A stretch of 64,000 bases of DNA from Elmis aenea. Taxonomy: Eukaryota > Arthropoda > Insecta > Coleoptera > Elmidae. The stretch covers positions 43,778,970 through 43,842,969 of the forward strand of contig OX393579.1 of NCBI GenBank assembly GCA_947652605.1, in the 5' to 3' direction. Positions 21,258 to 32,459 of the stretch are shown piece by piece; position 1 is the first letter of the stretch, and each line of letters opens with the position of its first letter. The notes below the pieces were generated by a model. That model ran no database searches. It worked only from the letters and a program-made list of their open reading frames with translations, and was not told where the DNA came from. The position numbers were made by a program, and so were the translations under genes.

Positions 21258-23219
21258 TCATAACGTTTTTTTAGCAGGATGTGTCCTGATATGGTTTTTC
21301 AAATTGCTCTCCTCAGAGAAACATTTACCGCAAATGTCACATTTAAATGGTCTTTCACCAGTGTGTGTCCTGGTATGACAAGTTAAACTATCTTTCCAAC
21401 GGAAACAATTACCACAAATGTCACATTTAAAAGGTTTTTCACCAGTGTGTGTTCTTCTATGAACATTTAAACTGCTCTTTGTCCTGAAAAAATTACCACA
21501 ACTGTCACATTTAAAAGGTTTTTCACCAGTGTGCCTCCTTCTATGAACATTTAAACTACTCTTTGTACTGAAAAAAATACCACAAATGTCACATTTAAAA
21601 GGTCTTTCACCAGTGTGTGTCCTCATGTGAACTTTTAATTTGCTCTTCACACAAAAACAATTACCACAAATGTCACATTTAAATGGTCTTTCACCAGTGT
21701 GTGTCATGATATGACTAGTTAAACTATCTCGCCGATAGAAACATTTACCGCAAATGTCACATTTAAACAATTTTTCACCAGTGTGTGTCCTGATATGTAC
21801 ATTTAAACTGCTCTTTGTAATAAATTGATTACCACAAATGTCACATTTAAAAGGTCTTTCACCAGTGTGTGCCCTGATATGTATGTTTAACTTGCCCTTT
21901 TCAATGAAACAATTACCACAAATGTCACATTTAAAAGGTCCATCACCAGTATGTTTCCTGATATGATATTTTAAACTGCTTTTGTCCCTGAAACATTTAC
22001 CACAAAAGTCACATTTAAACGGTCTTTCCCCAGTGTGTGTTCTCATATGTCGAATAAAATGGCTACGGTGACTAAAACATTTGTCACAAATGTCACATTT
22101 ATTTAAGTTTTTATGAGTACATAAAACTCCTTCTCTTTTAAATCGTTTATCACATGTGTCATTTTGATCTGACTCATTCATGTGAATGTTCATTCCGCTT
22201 TTAGATTCTACAACTTTAAATGAATTTTTATTACTGTTATTCACATTTTTTTCTTGATTAATTGCATTCTCATGTGACATTTCTAATTTACAAGTTGTAA
22301 TGGTATGATTTGATCCAGGTAACACTATATTCAAGTCATTAATCTCATTTATAGTTAAAATTCTGTCTTCTGATATACGTGTTAATTTACCTGCATATTT
22401 CTCTCCGTCACCATTATCAATCATGTCTTCTGGTTCATAATCACTGTTCTCATTTTTTATAAATATTTTATTAGTAACATATTGTACCTGGTCACTTTGA
22501 TTATTTAGATAATCATCTTCACAAAAAGTATATTCCAACAATTCTTCTTTAATTTCTAATTTTTCATTAACATTTACACATTTAACTTCATTGGTGCTTT
22601 CAAGTTGGTCTTTTAATTGAAAATGATTGTTACTTAATTGTACATACTCGGGATTAATAAAGTTAAGCTGTAAATTACTGTTATTCACATTTTTTTCTTC
22701 ATGGGACATTTTTAATTTACAAGTTGTTGTGGTATGGTTTGATAAAGGTGACACTATATTTAAGACATTCATATCATTTATAGTTAAAATTCTGTCTTCT
22801 GATATACGTGTTAATTTATCTGCGTATTTCTCTCCATCACCGTCATCAATCATGTCTTCTGCTTCATAATCCCTGTTCTCTTTTTTTATAAATATTTTAT
22901 TAGTCACATATTGTACCTGGTCACTTTGATTACTTAGATAATCATCTTCGCAAAAAGTATATTCCAACGATTCTTCTTTAATTTTTGATTTTTCATTAAC
23001 ATTTACAAATTTAACCTCCTCAGTGTTTTTAAATTGGTCTTTTAATTGAAAATGATTGCTACTTAATTGTACATACTCGGGATTAATAAAATTAATCGGT
23101 AAATTACATTCTTCTTGCTCCAAGTTTATTGTTTCTTCTTTTATATCTTTTACACAAGCTTCATTTTGAATTAGTTCATCATATTTACAAAAAACAATGG
23201 TATTTACTGCTGACTGCAT
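21258..23219 (-). CDS. C2H2 zinc-finger protein A (10 fingers, duplicated N-terminal region)
   Basis: A 653-residue single-exon protein, probably a nuclear DNA-binding factor. The N-terminal region (1 to about 340) is acidic and occurs as two tandem copies of about 140 residues, each containing [19 protein letters not shown] and YVTNKIFIK. A degenerate finger-like CDKRFKREGVLCTH follows. Ten intact C2H2 fingers start at about residue 375 ([14 protein letters not shown]...), with TGERPFK/TGEKPFK linkers. No ZAD, KRAB or BTB is recognised. The last finger of its paralogues is lost: the frame ends in RTHPAKKTL because of an insertion and a deletion. The start MQSAVNT is conserved in position in the cluster, with A at -3. 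It is the most 3' member of the array. Target unknown. Confidence 0.9.
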   Translation of the reverse strand: MQSAVNTIVFCKYDELIQNEACVKDIKEETINLEQEECNLPINFINPEYVQLSSNHFQLKDQFKNTEEVKFVNVNEKSKIKEESLEYTFCEDDYLSNQSDQVQYVTNKIFIKKENRDYEAEDMIDDGDGEKYADKLTRISEDRILTINDMNVLNIVSPLSNHTTTTCKLKMSHEEKNVNNSNLQLNFINPEYVQLSNNHFQLKDQLESTNEVKCVNVNEKLEIKEELLEYTFCEDDYLNNQSDQVQYVTNKIFIKNENSDYEPEDMIDNGDGEKYAGKLTRISEDRILTINEINDLNIVLPGSNHTITTCKLEMSHENAINQEKNVNNSNKNSFKVVESKSGMNIHMNESDQNDTCDKRFKREGVLCTHKNLNKCDICDKCFSHRSHFIRHMRTHTGERPFKCDFCGKCFRDKSSLKYHIRKHTGDGPFKCDICGNCFIEKGKLNIHIRAHTGERPFKCDICGNQFITKSSLNVHIRTHTGEKLFKCDICGKCFYRRDSLTSHIMTHTGERPFKCDICGNCFCVKSKLKVHMRTHTGERPFKCDICGIFFSTKSSLNVHRRRHTGEKPFKCDSCGNFFRTKSSLNVHRRTHTGEKPFKCDICGNCFRWKDSLTCHTRTHTGERPFKCDICGKCFSEESNLKNHIRTHPAKKTL

Positions 23220-23392
23220 TTTACAAAATGGTTTAATTATGTTGTAAGTACAATTTATACATGAATAACGCAGAAACCTAAAATATTATGTCACGTTTAA
23301 TAAATCGCTATAAATGTTAACTGTAAGGTTAGGTTTTCGGTTGTGATGTGAATGGTCTATTTGATCTACAGCGATCGCAATGAACTAAAATG
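23220..23392 (-). promoter_or_regulatory. Conserved 5' block of gene A with candidate 3' splice site
   Basis: The sequence just upstream of the start, AATTAAACCATTTTGTAAA, and the AATATTTTAG|G about 58 bases upstream recur before each gene of the cluster, as do CGAAAACCTAACCTTACAGT and TTCA(T/A)TGCGATCGC-type sequences further up. This suggests a spliced 5' leader and a duplicated promoter. Confidence 0.5.
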
Positions 23393-26300
23393 ACTGAATG
23401 CCATTTCCAATATGGACGCAGTGAATTGCATGCAGCAACGACAACTGGCTATACCATTAATTTGACCCTGCCACTTGGCATATATCGGCAATGTCGATGT
23501 GCCTTTAAAGGGTCACAGCTAAACACTGCCCCACACCAAAATGTTAACAACTGCAACGAGTTGGGGCATTATAAACAAAATTGTCAGTTCAAAATTCTAG
23601 TTCCAAAAATGGTCTTTGAATAATCGAATTTTCCTGCAATTTTCAGGAAACTATAAATAAAATTTTAGGAAATTCACATTTTAAAAAGATTTTTGCATAT
23701 AGGGACGATATGCCAAAATTATCAGTAGGGGTTGAAGATAGTTTTAAAAATTCGAAATTTAATTCTAAAACTACTTTGCAACGCAGGTTTAAAATTAAAT
23801 TTAAAAAAAACGTCATTATTTGTGAAGGGAAATTGAATACCTAGGACATAAAAAGTATGTAACGTCATGTTTAATAATAATAATAATAATAATATAGCCT
23901 TTATTTTTTTTTCAAATTACAACACAAAGTATTACATAACATATAATAGAACAACCAACAACCCTATATACCGTAACATTTAAATACGAATACGTAAAAA
24001 ATTTAAAAAAAAACAAATGGCGCCAATTCAGTTGTAGTTTAAAAATAAAAATAAATCTTAACCTACATTTCTGCTCATTCATTGGAGCCATTTATCATTC
24101 AGGTTTAACAATTAAACTTATGCCTAAATATAAACTTAGCCTAGATTCTGCGAAAGTACAAGAAAAAAATTTGATAAATTGTACAACATAATTCCAGTGC
24201 TGCTACAAAACTGATTTGAAAAATATAATAGTTATTTTAAATAGTAATAGATTAATTATACGATTGTGTTTTCCTGAAATTACATTTATAGAATCAAGAT
24301 CTATATTGATATTAGATATTGCGTTATAATAATCCTTAAATGGAAAAGAATGTAATAATAACTGGCAATTCATGGGTGGTTAACTGGTTATGGAATGGGC
24401 CAGGCCCGGACGCCATCTGGCAGTTCGGGCAAATGCCCGAAGGGCCGGTGCCCGAATGGGCCGATTTGGGTCGGTCTAAGCTACGGCCTTAATAAGTGCG
24501 GCGCTGAATTATAATAAGCGCAAAAATTATGATAAAAGGTGCCCTTATAACATTTGCCCGTACAATACGGGCCGTATTCAATCTTAATGTTTTTTTGGGG
24601 CTCAGCAATACGCAATAGCGTCGAATGTTTGATCGGGCCACTCGTGCTTCAGGAATAGTCCCGATATTATCTGAAACCTGATGCATAGCCATAGATGGCA
24701 TGTGCATGTGTAAATAGTAGTTTCATAATCTGCTTATTTTATAAAACATATTGTTTAATAAATAGATTCATTATAAATAAATAGATGCGAGTTTATTAAG
24801 TGTGTAAGCAGTTACCATATAAAGCTTTTAGTGGGTCATAAAAGTTTATGCATGGTCTAAAACTAATTTTTAGATGGAAAAATATCAATAAAAATTCATA
24901 TGACACTAGATTTTAGCGATTTTAGAAATATTCGCAAGAGTAAAGTGCCCGTATTTTAGGTTTTCAAAAAAGTTTTTTTTTAACCTTTTTAAAAATTCTT
25001 GAAATAATAGCACTTTACTCTTGCAAACATTTCTAAAATCGTTAAAATCTAATGTTATATCAATTTTTATTGATTTTTTTTTAAATCTTAAAATTAGTTT
25101 TAGACCATGCACCAACTTTTCCTAAGAAATTTTTTTGAGAAACCGATAATAAAAACCTTTTCCATTTGTTGCAGACTCTTTGAATGTTAAAATTACTTCA
25201 AAAATAAAAATTGGAATTTTAAGGTCAAATTTTACATTTGGTTTTATTTTTAATTCTAAATAATCTTTCCCCAGGAGATTTTTTTTGTAACTCTTCAATA
25301 AGAAGGGCACATTACTCTTGTGAATATTTCTGAAATCGTTAAAATATAGTGTTGTATGAATTTTTATGAAATTTTTTCATCTTAAAATTAGTTTTTATAA
25401 AGAACTAACAAAAATTACAATAAAATTCATAATAAAAAGTAATTCCATTTGTTGCATACTTTTTGATTGACGCTGTATAGAGAATATAATGTTACGTGAA
25501 AAATGAATAAATTAGTTGTGAATAGGAAAAATAATAGTCAAGTTTCTTAAAAAAAATCAAAAACATCAAAAGTTCTTAATTTTGTAAATTTAAATCATTA
25601 ATTGTTGATTTTTAAATAAAAATCAAATTTTGACCAAGCTGGCTGTGGGCCTCTATAATCTGAATGCCAGGGTCGGTTTTTGTTGCCAGTCTGTCACTGG
25701 AAGGGGCCATTACTTAAAGTTAAAAGGTATGTTGCATCCCGTAGTAAAGCTAGTAAAAATTTAAAACAAAAGAGGGTTTGAGGGTTATCTGCAAAGAGCA
25801 AAGATGAACAGATTTGATAAAAGTCGAAAAAGCCCTTAGTATTATGGCGAAATGGGCATGCTAGTAATATTAAAAATTTAAAAAGTAAAATACGTGATAA
25901 GTTGCAGGGCTGTATTTCGTATGCAAACTGCTGAAAAAAAAAGGAGAAAAAAGGGAGAAAAAAATTAATTAAAAAAGGGGGAGTCATGCTACGATGGTCC
26001 TAGAGCTTCTGTAGTTTTAAAATCCAGTTGTTTCAAATGTCAAATTGACGGTATGTTGTTGACATTGGCGCAACAGAAAATAAAAAAATTTGTTATTGGC
26101 CAGGTTACGGCTCTGTGTAAGCCGGTTTAAGGACATGGATACTTCAGACAAACGCAATAAAAGTGGTTTACAGTTATTAATATTGGCATTTGCTATCATT
26201 TCCAAGGTTTACTATTTAAAAATGTTGCAATTTCTCTCAACTTTATCATAAATTCTTAATAACTCGAAAATTGTTGCAGATAGGTATAAAAAACGCTAAT

Positions 26301-26945
26301 ACAGATTGATGCAGAATGTAATAATTTTGCATTAGAAAATGAAAAAAAAGTTTGGGCATTGTATTTGAAAAAAACGAGTTTTAGTGGTCTGGTTGTATTA
26401 AAAGAAAATTAAATTTTCGACACCCTGTAAGTAATGCATCGATTGCAAAAATTCCAGGATGTACTCCAAGGTTTCTACTAGGCATAGCCCAAATTTAAAC
26501 GTTTTTTCTTCAAAAATGGCGGCGTTAGATAATATTAAGCACCACGATGAAAATCAAAAGTCAAAAAATCTAAAAAATGACTGCACTTAGGTATAGGGAA
26601 TGCTAATAAAAGTCCCTTTAAAATAACGTTTTAAATCCAAACACGCAATAAAAAATAGACTATTGTATTTGAAATAAGAAAGTAGACGTCAACTTCCGGT
26701 AATTCCGGAAGTGTCGCCATATTGAAAATATTTTCAGTAAACAGATCAGATACCATTATGGTCATAACCAAAATTTCAAATCCATACCCTTTTTTATTCT
26801 TCATATATTTTTAAGTCCCGGTCTCAATCAATCACCCTGTATATAAGTTATCTAAATCTGTATTGATTTTCCTGATTGCCTCTGAACCATTTTTGACGGA
26901 AAAAGAAAGATAAATTTGTGTGTCATCGGCATTATTAAATTTTAA
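23393..26945. other. Spacer with transposon debris, no gene
   Basis: This is the widest spacer in the cluster. It holds a TAA/ATA microsatellite (about 23871-23895), a GC-rich patch at 24390-24480 (GGGCAAATGCCCGAAGGGCC), two CATTTGTTGCA MITE ends (25161-25187 and 25448-25483), and TACAGGG-type termini at about 26420-26428 and 26836-26846 (ACACCCTGTA, TCACCCTGTATA). No coding sequence was supported. Confidence 0.6.
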
Positions 26946-27030
26946 TACCAAATTTACATTTACATGGTTTGTGTGAGAAGTTACAATCACTTGATGTCAA
27001 AAATGTCTATCCATTCTTAGATTATTTATT

Positions 27031-29130
27031 TTATTTAAAAGCATCTCCTGCATGTTTTTTTTCACCAGTATGGGTACTCAAGTGAAAATTTAAATTCCTG
27101 TTTTCACTAAAACGTTTACCACATATGTCACATTCATAACGTTTTTCACCAGTGTGTGTCCTTTTATGACCATTTAATGTGCTTTTCTCACTGAAACATT
27201 TACCGCAAATGTCACATTTAAACGGTCTTTCACCAGTGTGTGTCCTCATATGAGCTTTTAAATTATTATTCCCACTAAAACGTTTATCACAAATGTCACA
27301 TTTAAAAGGTTTTTCACCTGTGTGTATCCTCATATGAAGTTTTAATTTATAGTTCTCACTGAAACGTTTATCACAAATGTCACATTTAAAAGATTTTTGA
27401 CCAGTGTGCGTCCTGATATGATATTTTAAACTGCTCTTTAAACTAAACGAATTACCACAACTGTCACATTGAAACGGTCTTTCACCAGTGTGTGTCCTCA
27501 TATGAACTTTTAATTTATGGTTCCCAATGAAACGTTTATCACAAATGTCACATTTAAAAGGTTTTTCACCAGTGTGTGTCTTCAAATGAACTTTTAATTT
27601 AGGGTTCTCACTAAAACGTTTATCACAAATGTCACATTTAAAAGGTTTTTCACCAGTATGCGTCCTCATGTGATATTTTAAATTGCTCTTTAAACTGAAA
27701 CAATTACCACAATTGTCACATTGAAACGGTTTTTCCCCAGTGTGTGTCCTCATATGAACTTTTAAATGATGGTTCTCACTGAAACGTTTATCACAAATGT
27801 CACATTTAAAAGGTTTTTCACCAGTGTGCGTCCTCATATGATATTTTAAATTGCTCTTTAAACTGAAACAAATACCACAATTGTCACATTTAAACGGTTT
27901 TTGATCAGTGTGTGTCTTCATATGGACTTTTAATTTATGGTTCCCAATGAAACGTTTATCACAAATGTTACATTTAAACAGTTTTTCACCAGTGTGTGTC
28001 CTCATATGAACTTTTAATTTATAGTTCTCAGTGAAACGTTTATCACAAATGTCACATTTAAAAGGTTTTTCACCAGTGTGCGTCCTGATATGATTTTTTA
28101 AACTGCTCTTTAAACTGAAACAATTACCACAATTGTCACATTGAAACGGTCTTTCACCAGTGTGTGTCCTCATATGAACTTTTAAATAATGGTTCCCACT
28201 GAAACGATTATCACAAATGTCACATTTAAAAGGTCCATCACCAGTATGTGCCCAGATATGATATTTTAAAGTGCATTTCTCACTGAAAGATTTACTGCAA
28301 ATGTCACATTTAAACGGTCTTTCACCAGTATGTGTCCTGATATGTTGTTTTAAAGTACCCTTCTCACTGAAACTTTTACTGCACATGTCACATTTAAACG
28401 GTCTTTTCCCAGTGTGTGTTCTCATATGTCGATAAAAATTGCTACGGCGACTGAAACATTTGTCACAAATGTCACATTTATTTAAATTTTCATGAGTACT
28501 TAAAACTCCTTCACTTTTAAATCGTTTATCACAAATGTCATTTTGATCCGACTCGTTCACGTGAATGTTTTTAACGCTTTTAGATTCTACGACTTGGAAC
28601 AAACTTTTATTACTGTTATTCACATTTATTTCTTCGTTAATTGTATTCTCATATGATATTTCTAATTTACAAGTCGTCATATCATTTATAATTGAAATGT
28701 TGTCTTCTAATATACGCGTTAATTTACCTGCATATTTTACTCCATCACCATCATCGTCAATCATGTCTTCTGTTTTATAATCACTGTTCTCATTTTTTAT
28801 TAACATTTTATTAGTAACATATTGTACCTTGTCACTTTCATTATTTAGATATTCATCTTCACAAAAAGTATATTCCAACAATTCTTCTTTTATTTCTAAT
28901 TTTTCATTAACCTTTACACATTTAACTTCCTCGGTGCTTTCAACTTGGTCTTCTAATTGAAACTGATTGCTACTTAATTGTACATACTCGGGATTAATAA
29001 AATGAAGCTGTAAATTACATTCTTCTTGCTCCAACTTTATTGTTTCTTCTTTTATATCTTTTACACACGCTTCATTTTGTATTAGTTCATCATCTTTACA
29101 AAAAACGGTGGTATTTACTACTGACTGCAT
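27031..29130 (-). CDS. C2H2 zinc-finger protein B (17 fingers)
   Basis: A 699-residue protein from the conserved MQSVVNTT start, with the longest finger array in the window. An in-frame upstream ATG (MNNFSYNLIKPF) would add 14 residues; the conserved site is preferred because every paralogue has it. The acidic N-terminal region carries DIKEETIKLEQEE and LEIKEELLEYTF and lacks about 15 residues found in most paralogues ([10 protein letters not shown] region), a gap shared with gene C. Seventeen fingers run from about residue 219, many alternating between a CDICDKRFSEN type and a CDNCGNCFSLK type, i.e. a two-finger, 168-base repeat. The array ends ENRNLNFHLSTHTGEKKH. Probably a sequence-specific nuclear protein; target unknown. 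Confidence 0.92.
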   Translation of the reverse strand: MQSVVNTTVFCKDDELIQNEACVKDIKEETIKLEQEECNLQLHFINPEYVQLSSNQFQLEDQVESTEEVKCVKVNEKLEIKEELLEYTFCEDEYLNNESDKVQYVTNKMLIKNENSDYKTEDMIDDDGDGVKYAGKLTRILEDNISIINDMTTCKLEISYENTINEEINVNNSNKSLFQVVESKSVKNIHVNESDQNDICDKRFKSEGVLSTHENLNKCDICDKCFSRRSNFYRHMRTHTGKRPFKCDMCSKSFSEKGTLKQHIRTHTGERPFKCDICSKSFSEKCTLKYHIWAHTGDGPFKCDICDNRFSGNHYLKVHMRTHTGERPFQCDNCGNCFSLKSSLKNHIRTHTGEKPFKCDICDKRFTENYKLKVHMRTHTGEKLFKCNICDKRFIGNHKLKVHMKTHTDQKPFKCDNCGICFSLKSNLKYHMRTHTGEKPFKCDICDKRFSENHHLKVHMRTHTGEKPFQCDNCGNCFSLKSNLKYHMRTHTGEKPFKCDICDKRFSENPKLKVHLKTHTGEKPFKCDICDKRFIGNHKLKVHMRTHTGERPFQCDSCGNSFSLKSSLKYHIRTHTGQKSFKCDICDKRFSENYKLKLHMRIHTGEKPFKCDICDKRFSGNNNLKAHMRTHTGERPFKCDICGKCFSEKSTLNGHKRTHTGEKRYECDICGKRFSENRNLNFHLSTHTGEKKHAGDAFK

Positions 29131-29304
29131 TTTACAAAATGGTTTAATTAAGTTGTAAGAAAAATTATTCATGAATAACACAGACACCTAAAATATTACT
29201 AGTATACCACATTTAGTAAATCGCGATAAATGTTAACTGTAAGGTTAGGTTTTCGTTTGTGAATGATCTATTTGATCTACGGCGATTGCATTGAACTAAA
29301 CTGA
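29131..29304 (-). promoter_or_regulatory. Conserved 5' block of gene B
   Basis: It has AATATTTTAG|GTGTCTGTG at about 29187-29195 as a candidate acceptor, then TATCGCGATTTACTAAATGT and CGAAAACCTAACCTTACAGT. It is virtually identical to the block before gene D. Confidence 0.5.
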
Positions 29305-29335
29305 AATGATATTTTGTTTAAGAAATATTTTTTTT

Positions 29336-29420
29336 GTGGATCATTACAGCCGAGTGCTAGGTTAGATGCCCGAGCGCGTAGGGCCGAGGGTATCTATAGC
29401 ACGAGGCTGGAATGATCCAC
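29336..29420. repeat. GC-rich imperfect hairpin (also upstream of gene D)
   Basis: GTGGATCATTACAGCCGAGT at the left is mirrored by GCTGGAATGATCCAC at the right, with GATGCCCGAG/GAGGGTATC between. The same hairpin is at 35969-36053, so it was there before the B/D block duplicated. Confidence 0.75.
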
Positions 29421-30315
29421 TTCCCCGCGCGGTATGTAATATACTATTACTCACTTACTAAGCGCAATATGTACTTACAATTAGTGAAAATCTGATATCG
29501 GTATCTTGAGCAATTTTTTTGAGAAAAGGTCGCCTGTGTAATTAGATTTTTTATATCGGTTTTCATTTCGGCACTAGACGAAAAAGCAAATTTCATGATT
29601 TTTTAAAGTTCACTACAACTTCTTTATTTATTGAAATAGATCAAAATGTCATGAAGTTTTTTTATATAGATTTTAATGCTTAATTCACAGAACATGCTTA
29701 ATTTAAAAACAAAATTGATTTTTTTCAGCAACCTTGTTTTTCGAGATATAAAAGGGATTTTTTTTAACTTTTCAAAAATATATATGGAAGTTGGCAGCCT
29801 TGGTTTAGTCACTTTAGTATGACGTTTGTCGCATTACAATCACATGACGATTATACCACTTTTTGGTGGGCACTAGTTTAGAAATAGAGTATGATCAAAA
29901 GAACAATTAATTATAAATACCAATGCTTTTATTCTTTACGCAAGTGTTATTGAATTGATTAGTGTCATTTTACAGTGGACCATGTAAAGTGTTAAGGTGA
30001 TTGATAGAGTGCACAAAGATAGGAACATAATTATAATGTTAACTAACATTTAGCCAGCCCCAATTTGTGCCTGCAATAAACTAAAACTATCTCTCCAGAC
30101 AATTTATGTATTAAAATTAGCAGTTTAAAAACTTCAATTTCTATGCTAAAAAATACACTTTGTATTCTTAAATATTTTTTATTGAATAAACTGTATTTAA
30201 ATCAGTAATAAAAATTCTGGTCTAGATAGCATTACTCATGTAAATTTTATTTAGTAGTTCCTTATTGCCTTATTTAAACTAATTTATAAATATACTTACA
30301 ACTAGTATACAACAG
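29421..30315. other. Spacer between genes B and C
   Basis: It contains a decayed TACAGGG-family arm (GATATCGGTATCTTGAGCAA, about 29492-29580) and the shared 3' spacer (GAGTATGATCAAAAGAACAA onward). It is near-identical to 36054-36945, apart from small changes. Confidence 0.7.
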
Positions 30316-30466
30316 TAGGGGTGGGCAATATCCAAATTTCGATATCGAAATTATATCGATATATCGGAATATCGATATATATCGACATATCGAAATTTCG
30401 ATATAAAAGCGGCGCGAAGCTAAAAAAGTCGGTAAAAAAGTGAAAAAAGAGACTGGTGACCTAAAA
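30316..30466. mobile_element. Insertion of ATATCGATAT-rich element in the C spacer
   Basis: Compared with the corresponding spacer at 36950-36985, about 150 bases here replace roughly 24. The insert begins TAGGGGTGGGCAATAT, reminiscent of a hAT end, and consists of repeated TATCGATATATCG palindromes. It then has GGCGCGAAGC and an A-rich tail. Confidence 0.65.
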
Positions 30467-30713
30467 TGTTAAATGAGAAACAAGTAAAGTTATTGTTAAG
30501 ATAAGTTGGTTATTAAATTTCTGTGACATCAGATTTGTTTTTAGACTCTTTTGCCACAAGCCAAAAAAATAATCACGATTTTGCAGTTAATTATTTTATT
30601 AAATTTTAATACCAAATTAACATGGTTTGTGTGATAAGTTACAAACACTTGTTTGTCAGAAATGCCTTTTTAAGTATCCATTCATAGATTTTTTTTTTAT
30701 TTAAAAGCATTTC

Positions 30714-32459
30714 TCACATGTTTTTTTCACCAGTGTGGGTACTCAGGTGAACATTTAACTTCCTTTTTTTACTAAAACGTTCACCACAAATGTCACATTT
30801 AAACAGTCTTTCACCAGTGTGTGTCCTGATATGACTAGTTAAACTATGTCTCCGATGGAAACAATTACCACAAATGTCACATTTAAAACGTTTTTCACCA
30901 GTGTGTGTCCTGATATGGCTAGTTAAACTATCTCTCCGATAGAAACAATTACCACAAATGTCACATTTAAAAGGTTTTTCACCTGTGTGTGACCTTTTAT
31001 GTACGTTTAAATTGCTCCTTGTATGGAACTGATTATCACAAATGTCACATTTAAACGGTCTTTCACCAGTATGTGTCCTATTATGACTAGTTAAATGATC
31101 TCTTCGATGGAAACAATTGCCACAAATGTCACATTTAAAACGTTTTTCACCAGTGTGTGTCCTGATATGGCTAGTTAAATTATCTCTCCGATAGAAACAA
31201 TTACCACAAATGTCACATTTAAAAGGTTTTTCACCTGTGTGTGTCCTTTTATGTACGTTTAAATTGCTCCTTGTATGGAACTGATTATCACAAATGTCAC
31301 ATTTAAACGGTCTTTCACCAGTATGTGTCCTCATATGAACTTTTAATTTATAGTTCTCAGTGAAACGTTTATCACAAATGTCACATTTACAAGGTTTTTC
31401 ACCAGTGTGCATCCTGATATGATTTTTTAAACTGCTCTCTAAACTGAAACAATTACCACAATTGTCACATTGAAACGGTCTTTCACCAGTGTGTGTCCTC
31501 ATATGAACTTTTAAATTATGGTTCGCACTGAAACGATTATCACAAATGTCACATTTAAAAGGTCCATCACCAGTATGTGCCCAGATATGATATTTTAAAG
31601 CGCATTTCTCACTGAAACATTTACTGCAAATGTCACATTTAAACGGTCTTTCACCAGTATGTGTCCTGATATGTTGTTGTAAAGTACCCTTCTCACTGAA
31701 ACTTTTACTGCACATGTCACATTTAAACGGTCTTTTCCCAGTGTGTGTTCTCATATGTCGAATAAAATTGTTACGGCGACTGAAACATTTGTCACAAATG
31801 TCACATTTATTTAAATTTTCATGAGTACTTAAAACTCCTTCACTTTTAAATCGTTTATCACAAATGTCATCTTGATCCGACTCGTTCACGTGAATGTTTT
31901 TAACGCTTTTAGATTCTACGACTTGGAACAAACTTTTATTACTGTTATTCACATTTATTTCTTCGTTAATTGTATTCTCATGTGATATTTCTAATTTACA
32001 AGTCGTCATATCATTTATAATTGAAATGTTGTCTTCTAATATACGCGTTAATTTACCTACATATTTTACTCCGTCACCATCATCGTCAATCATGTCTTCA
32101 GTTTTATAATCACTGTTCCCATTTTTTATTAACATTTTATTAGTAACATATTGTACCTTGTCACTTTCATTATTTAGATATTCATCTTCACAAAAAGTAT
32201 ATTCCAACAATTCTTCTTTTATTTCTAATTTTTCATTAACCTTTACACATTTAACTTCCTCGGTGCTTTCAACTTGGTCTTCTAATTGAAAATGATTGCT
32301 ACTTAATTGTACATACTCGGGATTAATAAAATGAAGCTGTAAATTACATTCTTCTTGCTCCAACTTTATTGTTTCTTCTTTAATATCTTTTACACATGCT
32401 TCATTTTGCATTAGGTCATCATATTTACAAAAAATAGTTGTATTTACTGCTGACTGCAT
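30714..32459 (-). CDS. C2H2 zinc-finger protein C (13 fingers, chimeric)
   Basis: A 581-residue protein from MQSAVNTTIFCKYDDL. The N-terminal region and fingers 1-6 (to CDICDKRFTENYKLKVH) closely follow gene B, including the shared deletion. Fingers 7-13 instead follow the end of gene E ([41 protein letters not shown] ... CDICGERFSKKRKLNVH). The DNA downstream also matches the DNA downstream of E. Fingers 7-9 and 10-12 are almost identical three-finger repeats. The junction is most simply explained by unequal crossing-over or gene conversion. The open frame is intact, ending THTGEKNM. Nuclear DNA-binding role inferred from the fingers. Confidence 0.92.
   Translation of the reverse strand: MQSAVNTTIFCKYDDLMQNEACVKDIKEETIKLEQEECNLQLHFINPEYVQLSSNHFQLEDQVESTEEVKCVKVNEKLEIKEELLEYTFCEDEYLNNESDKVQYVTNKMLIKNGNSDYKTEDMIDDDGDGVKYVGKLTRILEDNISIINDMTTCKLEISHENTINEEINVNNSNKSLFQVVESKSVKNIHVNESDQDDICDKRFKSEGVLSTHENLNKCDICDKCFSRRNNFIRHMRTHTGKRPFKCDMCSKSFSEKGTLQQHIRTHTGERPFKCDICSKCFSEKCALKYHIWAHTGDGPFKCDICDNRFSANHNLKVHMRTHTGERPFQCDNCGNCFSLESSLKNHIRMHTGEKPCKCDICDKRFTENYKLKVHMRTHTGERPFKCDICDNQFHTRSNLNVHKRTHTGEKPFKCDICGNCFYRRDNLTSHIRTHTGEKRFKCDICGNCFHRRDHLTSHNRTHTGERPFKCDICDNQFHTRSNLNVHKRSHTGEKPFKCDICGNCFYRRDSLTSHIRTHTGEKRFKCDICGNCFHRRHSLTSHIRTHTGERLFKCDICGERFSKKRKLNVHLSTHTGEKNM

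Noticed and set aside
23390..23623. Plus-strand frame with a zinc-knuckle-like CNELGHYKQNC
   Set aside because: Spacing does not fit CX2CX4HX4C, there is no gag or polymerase context, and the first part overlaps the conserved 5' block of gene A on the other strand.
27031..29187. Upstream start of gene B at 29187 (and equivalents in genes C and D)
   Set aside because: The codons there are GTG or TTG, not ATG; the MQS ATG is conserved in all eight genes.
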